NCBI RefSeq assembly: GCF_011516635.5
Contig: NZ_CP096256.1
Coordinates: 186,001 to 250,000, forward strand
Length of the DNA stretch: 64,000 bases
Reading direction: 5' to 3'
DNA from: Bradyrhizobium barranii subsp. apii
GTDB lineage: Bacteria; Pseudomonadota; Alphaproteobacteria; Rhizobiales; Xanthobacteraceae
The position numbers and the translations under genes are program-made. The notes beneath the pieces were generated by a model. That model worked only from the letters and a program-made list of their open reading frames with translations, had not been told where the DNA came from and did not search any database. Each line of letters begins with the position of its first letter. Position 1 is the stretch's first letter. Positions 27,646-37,399 of this stretch are shown piece by piece.

Positions 27646-28916
27646 TTGATACCGTAGTTCGAGTGCAGGGCGCCGAGTTCGGCCAGGCCCCTGCGTAGCA
27701 TATCCTTCAACGCCCCGCGCCCTTCGATCCGTGGCCAGGACAGAGCGCTCCCGAGCCATTCGTCGAAACTTCCGTCTCTTACCGCCGCCAAGGCCATGCC
27801 GACCGAACGGACATCGTCGAAGCCGGCATGGTCCGCGTCGTCGCGACCTAAGGCCTCGAAGACGTAGTCGGTCGGATCGGGCTGCCCCCATGCGAAGAAG
27901 GCGGCGCGCCGGACCTGGCACGGAACGCATCGTCCGCAGTGTTTATAGTTGAAGCGCTGAAAGCGACCGCAGCTGGTAGAAATTCCCGCAAGTGAGCGCA
28001 ACAGCGACTGGTCGGCACAACCGCGCAGCATCTCACCCTTCGTCATGGCCGCGTAGGGCGTGTGGATCGTCACGCCGATGTTCGCGGCATCGAGGATATC
28101 TTGGAATTGAGAAAGGAAATTGGGGTGAGCCGTCCGCGTGCTCAGGCTCCCGATACGGCTTCCGGTCAGCGGCGGATTCACGGCGATGAATCCGTTCTCA
28201 CACACGTAGAGAGGCAGATCGCCACCGGTGCGGTACGGCCTAAGGGACGTCGCGACGACGATCCCGAAGGCGAGGAAGATGATAGAGCGGGCTCGCTGCG
28301 TTGTGTCTTCATCTCCAGGAACAACGGCATTATCGTTCAACTGAAGATGCCGGAGCCCGTCGCTGATCCTCGCCGCGAAGTCGACCTGCTTCTCCGCGTC
28401 GCCGCGAACCGTCTTGCTGATCGCGACGGGCCGCTCGCCGCGAGCGGCGAGGTCGATGGCACCGCTCAGGCTGTCGAGGCCACCCGACAGCAGAACGACG
28501 GCGTTTTCCGGCGGCCTGAAGACCTTTGTCGGAACAGGCGGCATGGCGCCACCCGCGATGAAACGGAAGTGCCATCGGTCGGTGGTGAGGAATGCGAGAG
28601 CGTCAGCCAGCAGATTGGCGCAACCGTTCCAGAAGTCCGGTTCAGTGACCGCGATTTCCATCTCGAACTCGCGGGTCCAGCCATCGGGGCTTTGGGTGCG
28701 CAGACCGGCTGCATCGGCCGCCATGATCGACATCGCTATGGAGAGCAGATCCCAAGCTCGGCGTGCTGGGGCAAAACCCGCCTTGCGGATTTCATTGCGT
28801 ACCGCGGCGCCGGCGCTTCCGCGGTCGGCCGCGCCGGCCTGACCGTAGAGCACGATCCTGAGAGTGTCGACCTCGTTTACGCGGCCGAGGCCGGCCGGTG
28901 CGCACAGCAACTTCAT
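27642..28916 (-). CDS. qatC: QatC, QueC-like PP-loop enzyme
   Basis: 424 residues. The PP-loop VVLLSGGLDSLSG near residue 145 is as in QueC, and CGRCVPCQVRRA near residue 345 is the zinc-binding cluster of QueC-like enzymes. QueC converts carboxy- to cyano-deazaguanine; in Qat the substrate is unknown. The long N-terminal extension (~135 residues) is typical of QatC. Overlaps qatB by 4 bp (ATGA) and qatD by 4 bp. Confidence 0.88.
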   Translation of the reverse strand: MKLLCAPAGLGRVNEVDTLRIVLYGQAGAADRGSAGAAVRNEIRKAGFAPARRAWDLLSIAMSIMAADAAGLRTQSPDGWTREFEMEIAVTEPDFWNGCANLLADALAFLTTDRWHFRFIAGGAMPPVPTKVFRPPENAVVLLSGGLDSLSGAIDLAARGERPVAISKTVRGDAEKQVDFAARISDGLRHLQLNDNAVVPGDEDTTQRARSIIFLAFGIVVATSLRPYRTGGDLPLYVCENGFIAVNPPLTGSRIGSLSTRTAHPNFLSQFQDILDAANIGVTIHTPYAAMTKGEMLRGCADQSLLRSLAGISTSCGRFQRFNYKHCGRCVPCQVRRAAFFAWGQPDPTDYVFEALGRDDADHAGFDDVRSVGMALAAVRDGSFDEWLGSALSWPRIEGRGALKDMLRRGLAELGALHSNYGIK

Positions 28917-29791
28917 TCTTCGGATCCTTCGAAGACCTCGAAAGTGTCTCGCAGCGCGGCTTGCACGACGCGCGCCACGCGCCCGGTCGTGAGGGTACGC
29001 CCCTCCGCTTTCAGTTTGCGAAAGGAGGCGGCGATCGTCTCAGCGATATAAGCTCGCATCTGCTTCAGGCGTGCCATGGCTACCGTTGCGGTCGGCGCCC
29101 TTTCGAGCAGGTGCTTACCCACGTCCAGTTCGAACCGCCTGGCGACGTCGATCGCGGTGAATTTTTCTATGACGAACTCGCGCTCGTCGGCTGAAAGATT
29201 GAGCAGATCCGCATTCGGATACTCGTCCAGTAATTCGGACATCGCGTCGTGGATCGAGGCGCGCTCCGCTTCCGCATCCTGCGTGCCGTCGACGGGTCTT
29301 ACCGCTTCGATAATTGCGGTCGCGATCTCTTCCGTCGAGCGACCGGCGAGTGCGGTTGCGTCCACAGGCGCGTCCGCAGCACCGGTGGCAGTCGAATAGA
29401 GCACATGCCCGAGCGAACCCGCGGTCTGCGCGGTGCCACCGAAGCGCCGGGTTGCTGTATTCGATCCGCCGTAGCCGCTGCGAACGTAGTGACCCAATCC
29501 GCGTCTAAGGTCGCGACCGTCTCCGGATCGCGCGAAGCTGCCAAGGCTCGTCCTCGCGCCCCCGAAGCGGTTCCCCGGGGCAACAGGCGGCGGTTGAAGT
29601 CCAAGCGGTGCCGCCGGGGAAACGGGAGCGGGCAACGGAGGAATACCCTCCGGCGGCGCTTCAGGGAGCGCGCCGGGAAGCGGAGGAGGCGACGGGACCG
29701 GATCTTGGGGAGCGGCGGGTGTCCACGGCGGCACCATCGGCACGCCGGGGCTGTGGACGGCCCGGGCTATGTAGGGCCCCGACCCGCCCAC
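28913..29791 (-). CDS. qatB: QatB-like protein
   Basis: 292 residues from GTG 29791. The N-terminal third is Pro/Gly-rich and disordered (many PP and PLP stretches). The middle holds RRGLGHYVRSGYGGSNTATR, a Gly/Ser motif seen in QatB, and the C-terminus is helical (ASIHDAMSELLDEYPNADLL). Assignment rests on the order B-C-D with 4-bp overlaps and the domain style; function unknown. The exact start is uncertain because several GTGs follow in frame. Confidence 0.7.
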   Translation of the reverse strand: MGGSGPYIARAVHSPGVPMVPPWTPAAPQDPVPSPPPLPGALPEAPPEGIPPLPAPVSPAAPLGLQPPPVAPGNRFGGARTSLGSFARSGDGRDLRRGLGHYVRSGYGGSNTATRRFGGTAQTAGSLGHVLYSTATGAADAPVDATALAGRSTEEIATAIIEAVRPVDGTQDAEAERASIHDAMSELLDEYPNADLLNLSADEREFVIEKFTAIDVARRFELDVGKHLLERAPTATVAMARLKQMRAYIAETIAASFRKLKAEGRTLTTGRVARVVQAALRDTFEVFEGSEE

Positions 29792-30072
29792 AGCCCCTCT
29801 CGTCGAGCAAGCCGGTCGTCGAGCAAGCCGGAAAAGCCACTTGGCGCGGCCAATCCTTCAAGGTCGTATCGACCAGTACGATGGCGCCATGAGGGTAACA
29901 TTCGCTAATGCGGCAATACGCGAGCCAAAATTGGACACGATGACGTAATTGCGGTCGGCGCCCGCGGCTCGAAAGGTCCGCTATCTTCAAGCCTTCCCCA
30001 GATATTCCAAGAGTTCCGGGATTGGCGTGACGACTCAAACGAGGGGCTGGAAGCGTTTCTCAGCGAACTTAA
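29792..30072 (-). other. Position of the missing qatA
   Basis: In known Qat loci a KAP-type P-loop ATPase gene (qatA) directly precedes qatB. Here only 281 bp remain before IS5 copy B. No minus-strand frame shows Walker motifs, and the one open frame (29661-30038) cannot be assigned. Sequence beyond the IS (31009-31704) also shows no ATPase. qatA appears deleted. Confidence 0.55.
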
Positions 30073-30155
30073 GTGTCTGTTCCAAAACATGTTGAGTCGA
30101 ATGAATCGGTTGTGATTCAAGGTGAGCGGCCTGATTCGATGGGGACGCGCCGCCA

Positions 30156-30623
30156 ATGTGGACTACCGAGAACCGTGCACGCTACGACCGCAGCCGCCTG
30201 CGCTATCCGAGCGACTTGACCGACGAGGAGTGGGCGCTGATCGCGCCTCGCATCCCGCCGGCCAAGCGCGGCGGCAACAAGCGTACGGTGGACCTGCGCG
30301 AGATTGCCAACGGGCTGATGTACATCCTGAGCACAGGTTGCCAGTGGCGCGCGATCCCCAAGGACCTGCCGCCGCGCTCGACGCTGTATGGCTACTTCGA
30401 TCTGTGGAGCTGGAACGGCACGCTCGATAAAATTCATCACGCCCTCTATGTCGAATGTCGCGAAAGGGCCGAGCGCGAGGCTTCTCCCACCGCCGCCATC
30501 ATCGATAGCCAGAGCGTGAAAAGCGCTGAAAAAGGGGGCCTCATGATCTCCATGGCTACGACGCGGGCAAGAAGATCAAGGGCAAGAAGCGGCACATTCT
30601 CGTCGACACGCAAGGCCTCTTGA
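30156..30623 (+). CDS. IS5 copy B transposase, OrfA
   Basis: Same protein as in copy A: HTH and RNase-H start with IDSQSVK. Joined to OrfB by a probable -1 frameshift on the A5G5 run near 30527-30537. Confidence 0.88.
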   Translation: MWTTENRARYDRSRLRYPSDLTDEEWALIAPRIPPAKRGGNKRTVDLREIANGLMYILSTGCQWRAIPKDLPPRSTLYGYFDLWSWNGTLDKIHHALYVECRERAEREASPTAAIIDSQSVKSAEKGGLMISMATTRARRSRARSGTFSSTRKAS

Positions 30624-30991
30624 TGCACGCCATCGTGCATGCGGCGGACATCCAGGATCGCGACGGCGGCGTGCTCCTGATGGCAACGTTGTTCGGCCTC
30701 TATCCCTTTCTTCTGAAGCTCTACGCCGACGGCGGATATCAAGGGCCACATTTCCAGAAGGGGCTGCGTAGCGCTCTGAAGCGCGTGAACCTCGAAATCG
30801 TCAAACGCTCCGATCAGGCTCACCGTTTCGTCGTCTTGCCCAAACGCTGGATCGTCGAGCGTACCTTTGCCTGGCTCGGGCGATGCCGAAGACTGTCCAA
30901 AGATTGGGAATGCTTCAATCACAGGGCGCTCGCCTTTCTCAAGCTGGCCTCCATCCGACTCATGCTGCGAAAGCTATGCAATCCAAGGTAA
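30620..30991 (+). CDS. IS5 copy B transposase, OrfB
   Basis: Second half with YADGGYQG and RWIVERTFAWLG (catalytic Asp and Glu). Overlaps OrfA by 4 bp. Confidence 0.88.
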   Translation: MMHAIVHAADIQDRDGGVLLMATLFGLYPFLLKLYADGGYQGPHFQKGLRSALKRVNLEIVKRSDQAHRFVVLPKRWIVERTFAWLGRCRRLSKDWECFNHRALAFLKLASIRLMLRKLCNPR

Positions 30992-31008
30992 TCTTTCCGG
31001 ACAGACTC

Positions 31009-31704
31009 TAAGAGATACGCGTCGATCTTCCGTTCGCTGATCTCGCCGGTCGGCGAAGGCCGGGCCGCCACGTTTCGGTTGCACTGTTGCGTTGAGGTGC
31101 TTCATGGGTGATGTTGATTCTGAGAATAGCATAGATACCCGATGATACGGGTCCGCTGGCGCGCTTTCCTTAAAACCGATGTTTCTCCCGAGTAAATTGT
31201 TTTTGGCTATAGGACGCCTAATCGGGGGCTCGATCTCGGCAGGCTTCGACCCCGCAAAAGGGGCCCGCGATGCAGATAATCGGCTCCTCGAATTTTTGGA
31301 TCATCCCAAGCCCGCTTGCCAGCTCAATCGTTGCACCGTCGTCCGTGATCGGTCGCTACGCGTGGCCCAAACGAACGAGACCGCTCATGGAGCGGCGTCC
31401 GATTAGCTACGGCGCCTGTAAGCCGATGCAACGTGCTCAGCGAGCAGACGTTAAGTGCCTTCGAATGGACGACATGGCCGTTTATGAGGCAGTCAGGCAG
31501 TCGCCCACGAGATCCGGCGCGACGAGCGCCCATTCATCAAAGGGATAGGAAATCGACATCCCGCAAGCCTAGTTAATCAGTTCCCAACAGCCTCGAGGAG
31601 GACCAACAAGTGAGGATTGTAATCGCTAACGCGCTTGCCATCGTTCCACCTCCACCGAGCCGCTCATGCCAGGCTGTGTCGCGCGCTAGCCGAGGGACAG
31701 CTAG
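31009..31704. other. Gene-free stretch right of the defence island
   Basis: No supported gene. Short frames (31179-31406, 31270-31548) lack motifs and ribosome sites. It contains AT-rich patches near 31120-31200 and may be remains of older genes. Confidence 0.4.
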
Positions 31705-33336
31705 CCCGCCCTATTCGTGAGAGCGCGGTATTTTGGTCCGACTGGTGCATCCGCACACCTCCGCTGACGAGGCGCACAGGATTGCCTTCGGCTTTTCACC
31801 GCCTGACGACCGGTACTTTGCAACGCGCTTGAGGGATGGGTTGGGTGAACGCGGGCGGACGCCCCACCGGTCAAGGACCGAGCGGCAGCAGCGCGCCGGG
31901 CAAGCTGCGGATCAGGTCGGCTTCGGGACATGCCGCGGCGAACGCAAGGCGAATGCGGCTCTTGGTCTCGACAACCCGGGCGGCGATTTTCAAGAGCCGA
32001 AGACGCAGCGTCGCGAACTCGGCAGTGGCCAATTCCCGGACTTTGGGAATGGCGTCGCGCACGGTCAGCATCAGCCAATAAGCGGCGGTATGGAGAACGA
32101 GGCGGACTTGATTGGCGAGCGCCGAACGGCAACTGGTGCGATCGGAGGCGAGCTGCGTCTTATGCAGCTTGATCAGATTCTCGGCTTGGCCGCGCGCGCA
32201 ATACAGGCTGTCGTAGATCCACTCGGCCGAGCCGACATCGAGGCTGGTGACGACGAAGCGGATGTCGAGGCCGAGCATCGTCGCCTCAATACGGGCGACG
32301 GTGCGTCGTTCGCGATCCCAGGACTTTGCCTTGTGGCGCGTCTCGGTATAGCCGCGCAGAACCGGCAGGTTCTCGATGGCGCGTCGCGTGCGGATGTCGT
32401 CGGCGACCGCGTCGACTTTTCTGGCGAGCGGCTTGGTGCCGGACAGACCGAAGATGTAGTCGATGCCGTTGGTCTCGCACCACGCCATTGCCTCCGGCCG
32501 GGCATAGTGCCCGTCGCCACGGAACGTAATTCGCGTGTTGTGCCACCGCGTCCGGATATGCCGTACCAGGCGGCGCAGATGGGCACGCACCTCGACGCCG
32601 CCCGGCGTCTTGCCGGGCCGCAGCACGACCGCCACGGGCCGGCTCTTCTCCGTGTCGTAGACGTGGATCGGCAGGAAGCAGCGTTCGTCATAATGAGCGT
32701 TGAACAGCGAGAGCTGCTGATGGCCGTGGACGACATCGCAGGTATCATCGATGTCGAGCGTGACGGATGCCGGCTCGCGCGGGTAGCTATCCATCCATGC
32801 GTCGACCAAAGTGTAGGTCAGTCGGATCACGTCGCGCAGGCGCGGAGCATTCTCCAGACGCGACAGCGTCGGTTGGGAACACAGATCGCGACCCGTGTCC
32901 GGCAGCCGTCCGCAGGCCAGCTTGAATGCGGGATCGGACCGCAGATGATCGAGGTCGTCGGCGTCCTCGTAGCCGCAGCAGATCGCGAACATGCGCGCGC
33001 GGAACATATCGACCAGGCTGTGCACGACCCGCGTCGGATCGCGCCGATCCGGGAACACCCGGGCCAAATTGTCGGCCAAGCCGAGACGCCGCTCGGCCAT
33101 CGCCAGAAGCATCACGCCCCCGTTCGAGGTCAGCCGACCGCCATCGAAGGCAGCTGTGACTTTCTTGGCGTGAACGGCTGGAAACGAGAAGGGCAGAATC
33201 GTATCGTCGGTCATGGCGGGCGTGGTGTTCGCGGCTGAAGGTGATGGGGTTGGCTTCGCAACCGAATCCTACGCCGCATCAGCGCTTTACACCACGCTCG
33301 CCAGCCTCTCAGGCGCCCTCTGACGAATAAGACGGG
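31705..33336 (-). mobile_element. IS1380-family element, copy 1
   Basis: 1632 bp, flanked by CTAG at 31701-31704 and 33337-33340. Terminal repeats CCCGCCCTATTCGTGAGAG and, reverse complemented, CCCGTCTTATTCGTCAGAG. Over the sequenced part its transposase matches copy 4. Confidence 0.92.
31871..33214 (-). CDS. IS1380-family transposase, copy 1
   Basis: 447-residue DDE transposase: VTAAFDGGRLTSNGGVMLL at the start, VTLDIDDTCDVVHGHQQ (first Asp), FRGDGHYARPEAMAWCE (second Asp) and YCARGQAENLIKLHK with the Glu. The ATG lies 122 bp inside the right end. Intact. Confidence 0.92.
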   Translation of the reverse strand: MTDDTILPFSFPAVHAKKVTAAFDGGRLTSNGGVMLLAMAERRLGLADNLARVFPDRRDPTRVVHSLVDMFRARMFAICCGYEDADDLDHLRSDPAFKLACGRLPDTGRDLCSQPTLSRLENAPRLRDVIRLTYTLVDAWMDSYPREPASVTLDIDDTCDVVHGHQQLSLFNAHYDERCFLPIHVYDTEKSRPVAVVLRPGKTPGGVEVRAHLRRLVRHIRTRWHNTRITFRGDGHYARPEAMAWCETNGIDYIFGLSGTKPLARKVDAVADDIRTRRAIENLPVLRGYTETRHKAKSWDRERRTVARIEATMLGLDIRFVVTSLDVGSAEWIYDSLYCARGQAENLIKLHKTQLASDRTSCRSALANQVRLVLHTAAYWLMLTVRDAIPKVRELATAEFATLRLRLLKIAARVVETKSRIRLAFAAACPEADLIRSLPGALLPLGP

Positions 33337-34303
33337 CTAGGTAGGGGCCTCAGGCTGTCAAACGCCATCCGGAACTGCCCCCTTTGCGTCATGAAGAACT
33401 GCCCCCACCATCGGGATTATGATCTCGGTTGAAGGTTGTTTCCGCCGGTGACGGGCCGGAGGGAGGCGGAGCCGACCGGAGGGCCGTCACCGGCGGTCGG
33501 CGTTTTGATGAGGCCGCTCTTGCGCTTGGCTCGGAGCCGGTAGCTGTCGCCGCGGATCGTCAGCACGTGGCTGTGGTGCAAGAGCCGGTCGAGGATCGCG
33601 GTGGCGACCACGGGATCGGCGAACACGGTGCCCCATTCGGCAACACTGCGGTTCGAGGTGATCAGCATGGCGCCAGTTTCATAGCGCCGACTGACCAGTT
33701 GGAAGAACAGATGCGCCGCGTCAGGTTCCAGCGGCAGGTAGCCGAGCTCGTCGACGATCAGCAGCTTTGGCTTCGACAGCGCGAGCAGTTTCTCATCCAG
33801 ACGCCGTTCGCCATGCGCCTTGGCAAGGCCTGCGACCAGTGTCGTCGCCGTGGTGAACTGCACCGTGTACCCGGCCAGGATCGCCTCTCGCCCCAGCGCG
33901 ATCGACAAGTGCGTCTTGCCGACTCCGGGCGGCCCGAGCAACAGCACGTTCTCTCCGTTAGCGATCCAACGTGATGCGGCAAGGTCGCGGATCTGCTTGG
34001 GATCAATCGAGGGCTGCGCCTCGAAGTCGAAGCCTGCGAGCTCCTTCACGGCCGGGAAGTGTGCAAGCTTCAGCGCCATATCGATGCGGCGATGATCCTT
34101 GCGCGCGATCTCACGTTCGCACAGCAAGATCAGCGTCTCACGCGCCGACAGGTTCGCGCGCGCCGCCTCGTCGAGCAGGCTGTCGAGCTGATCGCGGATG
34201 CCGGAGAGCTGCAATGTAAGCGTAGCGCCGAGGCCCGTCTGATTGTTTGTGCGGAGTCTTGAGAGCACCGTTAGAAGAGTCATCTTCTGGAAGGGTGCTC
34301 ACA

Positions 34304-34726
34304 ATGGACGACCATTCTGACGACATAAGACGACCGTTGTCACCGCGTATTGAAGTGTTCGCTGGCGCAGGTCGAAAGCGCTGGCCGGATGATTTGAAGG
34401 CGCAGATTGCGGCGGAAAGCCTCGAACCGGGGGCGGTTGTAACAGACGTCGCTCGTCGCCATGGCTGCCGGCCCCAGCAGGTGCATGATTGGCGGCGCCG
34501 GGCGCGTTTGGGCCAGTTGGTATTGCCGGCGTCGGCGGACACGCTGTCGTTCGTGCCGGTGGTGTCGGAATTAGCGTTGCCTGCGGCCGCAGAGCCCTCC
34601 GGTTCGCCGGAAGCAGCCATTGTTACGGTTGAGTTCCAGGGCGCGCGCGTGGAGGTGCGCGGGGCGCCTGGCCTTGCTGCGTTGAGCGATGTGTTCATTG
34701 CGCTGCGACGGACACGTTCATGCTGA
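34304..34726 (+). CDS. tnpA: IS66 TnpA (OrfA)
   Basis: 140 residues from ATG 34304, which follows GGAAGGG. The N-terminal HTH reads RKRWPDDLKAQIAAESLEPG then VTDVARRHGCRPQQVHDWRR, typical of IS66 TnpA. The C-terminal VTVEFQGARVEVRGAPGLA is also family-like. Overlaps tnpB by 7 bp. Confidence 0.88.
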   Translation: MDDHSDDIRRPLSPRIEVFAGAGRKRWPDDLKAQIAAESLEPGAVVTDVARRHGCRPQQVHDWRRRARLGQLVLPASADTLSFVPVVSELALPAAAEPSGSPEAAIVTVEFQGARVEVRGAPGLAALSDVFIALRRTRSC

Positions 34727-35073
34727 CGATGCCGGCGAGCCTCATGATCTACGTGGCGACGCAACCTGTGGACTTCAGGAAGGGTGCAGAGGGCTTGGCG
34801 CTGCTGGCGAAGGATACGCTGGGCCATGACCCGATGAAGGGCGTGGCGGTGGTGTTCCGTGCGAAGCGCGCCGATCGGGTGAAGATCGTCGTCTGGGATG
34901 GCAGCGGCCTTGTGATGTACTGGAAGCGGCTCGATGGCAGCGGCTTCAAATGGCCACCCATCGTGGCCGGTGTGATGCGGATGAATGGGGCCCAGCTGTC
35001 AGCACTGCTGGCCGGCATGGATTGGACGCGCATGCACGCGCCTCGGATCCCGCAGCCGAAAGCGCTTGCGTAA
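34720..35073 (+). CDS. tnpB: IS66 TnpB (Orf2)
   Basis: 117 residues with the TnpB hallmark VATQPVDFRKGAEGLALLA, VFRAKRADRVKIVVWDGSG and LVMYWKRLDGSGFKWP. Needed for IS66 transposition; biochemical role unclear. Confidence 0.93.
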   Translation: MLTMPASLMIYVATQPVDFRKGAEGLALLAKDTLGHDPMKGVAVVFRAKRADRVKIVVWDGSGLVMYWKRLDGSGFKWPPIVAGVMRMNGAQLSALLAGMDWTRMHAPRIPQPKALA

Positions 35074-35124
35074 AAATGCAAATCATCGCTGCATCGTGAC
35101 GCGAAGCATGGCAAGCTCGGGCCA

Positions 35125-36690
35125 ATGAGTGATTTGCCTGATGAGCTACCGAGCGATCCAGCCGAGTTGCGTGCCTTTGCCGCGGCTCTGCTGGATCGCT
35201 GCGCCCGGCTCGAGCGGTTGCTCAAGCTTGCGAAAGATGCGCAGTTCGGTCGGTCCTCGGAAAAGCTGGACGCTGATCAGCTGCAGCTTGTTCTGGAGGA
35301 TATCGATCAGGCCGTTGCGGCTCTCGAAGCCGCCGAGAATCGTGCCAATCCCAAAACAGGCGAGAAGAGAGCTGCCGCGCGCAGAGCCAACCGTGGTCAG
35401 CTGCCGGAGCATTTGCCGCGCGTCATCGAGACTATGATGCCGGCCGAGAGCTGCTGCCCGTCTTGTAAGGGCAACCTCTTCGAGATTGGTCAGGATGAGA
35501 GCCAGAGGCTCGACGTCGTTCCGGCGCAGTATCGCGTCATCATCACCCGCCGTCCCAAGCTGGCCTGCCGCGCCTGTCATGGCGTCGTCCTGCAGCACGC
35601 GGCTCCCGAGCGATTGATCAGGGGAGGATTGCCCACCGAGCGGCTGGTCGCGCATGTGATCGATGCCAAGTATCACTGGCATTTGCCGCTTTACCGCCAG
35701 GCGCAGATGCTGGCGACGCACGGAATAGCGCTGGATCGTTCCACGCTCGCCTTCTGGGTCGGCTATGCCGCCCAGGAATTGAAGCCCGTGTGGCATCGTC
35801 TGCGCCAGCTTCTGCTCGCCTCCTCGAAGCTCTGTGTCGATGAGACCCCGGCGCCGGTGCTGGATCCGGGGCGCGGCAGAACAAAAACCGGCTACTTCTG
35901 GGCGCTGTCACGCGATGACAGGCCTTGGGCCGGACCTGATCCGCCTGGGGTAGTCTATGCCTATGCACCGGGCCGCGGCGCCGTTCATGGCTTGCGGCTG
36001 CTGGAGGGCTATCGCGGCATCATCCACTGCGACGGCTATCAGGCTTACAAGACCATGACCCGAGAGACGCGTGCGGACGCCCTGTCCGGGACGCTCGCCT
36101 TCTGCTGGTCGCATCTGCGGCGCCAGTTTGTGAAGATCGAGCGGGAGGCTGCGCCTGCGCCAGCTCCGGTTGCCCGCGAGGCTCTTGAGCGCATCGCCCA
36201 GCTTTACGCGGTCGAGAAGGCCCTCCGCGGCCGATCTGCGGACGAGCGCCGTGCTGGCCGACAAGCGCATACCCGGCCTCTGGTTGCAGCCTTGAAGCAG
36301 TGGTTTGAGGCCAAGCTCGATCACCTTGCGCAGAAGAGCGACACGGCGAAGGCTTTGCGCTATGCACTACGTCATTGGGACGGCCTGACGCTCTATCTTG
36401 ATGATGGGCGCATCGAAATGGACACGAATGCTGTCGAGCGTGCGATGCGACCGATCAAGCTCAACGCCAAGAACTCTCTTTTTGCCGGTTGCGACGAAGG
36501 CGCCGGGAATTGGGCATTGCTGGCTTCGCTCATTGAGACCTGTAAGCTCAATGGCGTCAGTGCCGAGCACTGGCTCGCTGACGTTCTCGCCAAGCTCGTC
36601 AATGGTTGGCCTGCAGCGCGACTGGACGAACTGCTTCCCTGGGCGTCGACCTATACGATGCATACACGCGATCCGAGGCTGGCGGCATGA
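35125..36690 (+). CDS. tnpC: IS66 TnpC transposase
   Basis: 521 residues. N-terminal leucine-rich helix, zinc-binding CCPSCKGNLFEIG and CRACHGVV, then the DDE core with LCVDETPAPVLDPGRGRTKT, HCDGYQAYK and the Glu in DTNAVERAMRPIKLNAKNS. Intact. Confidence 0.93.
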   Translation: MSDLPDELPSDPAELRAFAAALLDRCARLERLLKLAKDAQFGRSSEKLDADQLQLVLEDIDQAVAALEAAENRANPKTGEKRAAARRANRGQLPEHLPRVIETMMPAESCCPSCKGNLFEIGQDESQRLDVVPAQYRVIITRRPKLACRACHGVVLQHAAPERLIRGGLPTERLVAHVIDAKYHWHLPLYRQAQMLATHGIALDRSTLAFWVGYAAQELKPVWHRLRQLLLASSKLCVDETPAPVLDPGRGRTKTGYFWALSRDDRPWAGPDPPGVVYAYAPGRGAVHGLRLLEGYRGIIHCDGYQAYKTMTRETRADALSGTLAFCWSHLRRQFVKIEREAAPAPAPVAREALERIAQLYAVEKALRGRSADERRAGRQAHTRPLVAALKQWFEAKLDHLAQKSDTAKALRYALRHWDGLTLYLDDGRIEMDTNAVERAMRPIKLNAKNSLFAGCDEGAGNWALLASLIETCKLNGVSAEHWLADVLAKLVNGWPAARLDELLPWASTYTMHTRDPRLAA

Positions 36691-37289
36691 GCCTGAACAC
36701 GACCGCGGTCCGGATCAAGGTGACCCTCAAGGATGTGAAGCCGGAGGTGATGCGTCGCCTTGTCGTACCCGTCACCCTGCGCCTTGATCGGCTGCATCTG
36801 ACGCTTCAGGAGGCATTCGGCTGGACGAACAGTCACCTCTTCGAGTTCTTTGCTGGTGAGGCACATTGGGGGATTCCCGACCCCGACAATGATTACGGTC
36901 ACCAGCCCATGGATGCCCGCAAAGCGCGGCTGTGCGATATCGTTCGCGAGACCGGCGCCAAGACGATCCACTATCTCTATGACTTCGGCGACAGCTGGGA
37001 CCATGTGATCAAGCTCGAAAAATGGTTCGAGAACACCACGACGGAGGGGCTTCCCTTCCTGCTCGAGGCCGCCGGTCGTTGTCCTCCGGAAGACGTCGGC
37101 GGTGCGCCAGGCTATGCCGAATACCTCGCCGCCATCAGCGACCCCGCCCATCCCGAGCACGGACACATGCGCCTCTGGGGCCCGGAGCGGTTCGATCCCA
37201 ACGTCGTCGACCGGAAGGCACTCGAAGCCGCCGTCAACGCGTTGTCCGACACAAGGAAGCCGCGGCGACGCGCCACGCGAACAAAATAG
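36687..37289 (+). CDS. pRiA4b ORF-3-like passenger protein
   Basis: 200 residues, ATG overlapping the tnpC stop. Typical sequence of the plasmid pRiA4b ORF-3 family: VTLKDVKPEVMRRLVVP, LHLTLQEAFGWTNSHLFEF, HYLYDFGDSWDHVIKLEK and CPPEDVGGAPGYAEYL. Function unknown. It lies inside the IS66 terminal repeats, so it is carried as a passenger and translated with tnpC. Confidence 0.88.
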   Translation: MSLNTTAVRIKVTLKDVKPEVMRRLVVPVTLRLDRLHLTLQEAFGWTNSHLFEFFAGEAHWGIPDPDNDYGHQPMDARKARLCDIVRETGAKTIHYLYDFGDSWDHVIKLEKWFENTTTEGLPFLLEAAGRCPPEDVGGAPGYAEYLAAISDPAHPEHGHMRLWGPERFDPNVVDRKALEAAVNALSDTRKPRRRATRTK

Positions 37290-37399
37290 GCGTCAAGCGC
37301 CATTCAAAAGGGCCGCAGAGCTACGCTTACGCTGCAATCGCGCCAGCATGGCATCGAGCGGATCGGTCGGTGCTTCGGTTGCCTTCTTTGCGCGCGTCA

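Larger units (their letters stand above)
30073..31008 (+). mobile_element. IS5-family (IS427-type) element, copy B
   Basis: 936 bp with a matching TAA on both flanks (30070-30072 and 31009-31011), so a clean insertion. Ends and gene content match copies A and C. Confidence 0.92.
34216..37330 (+). mobile_element. IS66-family element with passenger gene
   Basis: 3115 bp, ends GTAAGCGTAGC in inverted orientation, flanked by perfect 8-bp GCTGCAAT duplications at 34208-34215 and 37331-37338. Carries tnpA, tnpB, tnpC and a pRiA4b ORF-3-like gene. Confidence 0.95.

Noticed and set aside
28062..29051. Plus-strand frame opposite qatC
   Set aside because: QatC has the PP-loop and zinc cluster on the minus strand; this frame is a high-GC shadow.
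29889..29948. Possible plus-strand gene start after qatB (ATG at 29889)
   Set aside because: The frame meets a stop after 19 codons; no continuation with motifs.
31733..33238. Plus-strand frame of 501 codons across IS1380 copy 1 (also in copies 2-4)
   Set aside because: It is the antisense of the IS1380 transposase; its sequence lacks any family motif and recurs only because the element does.
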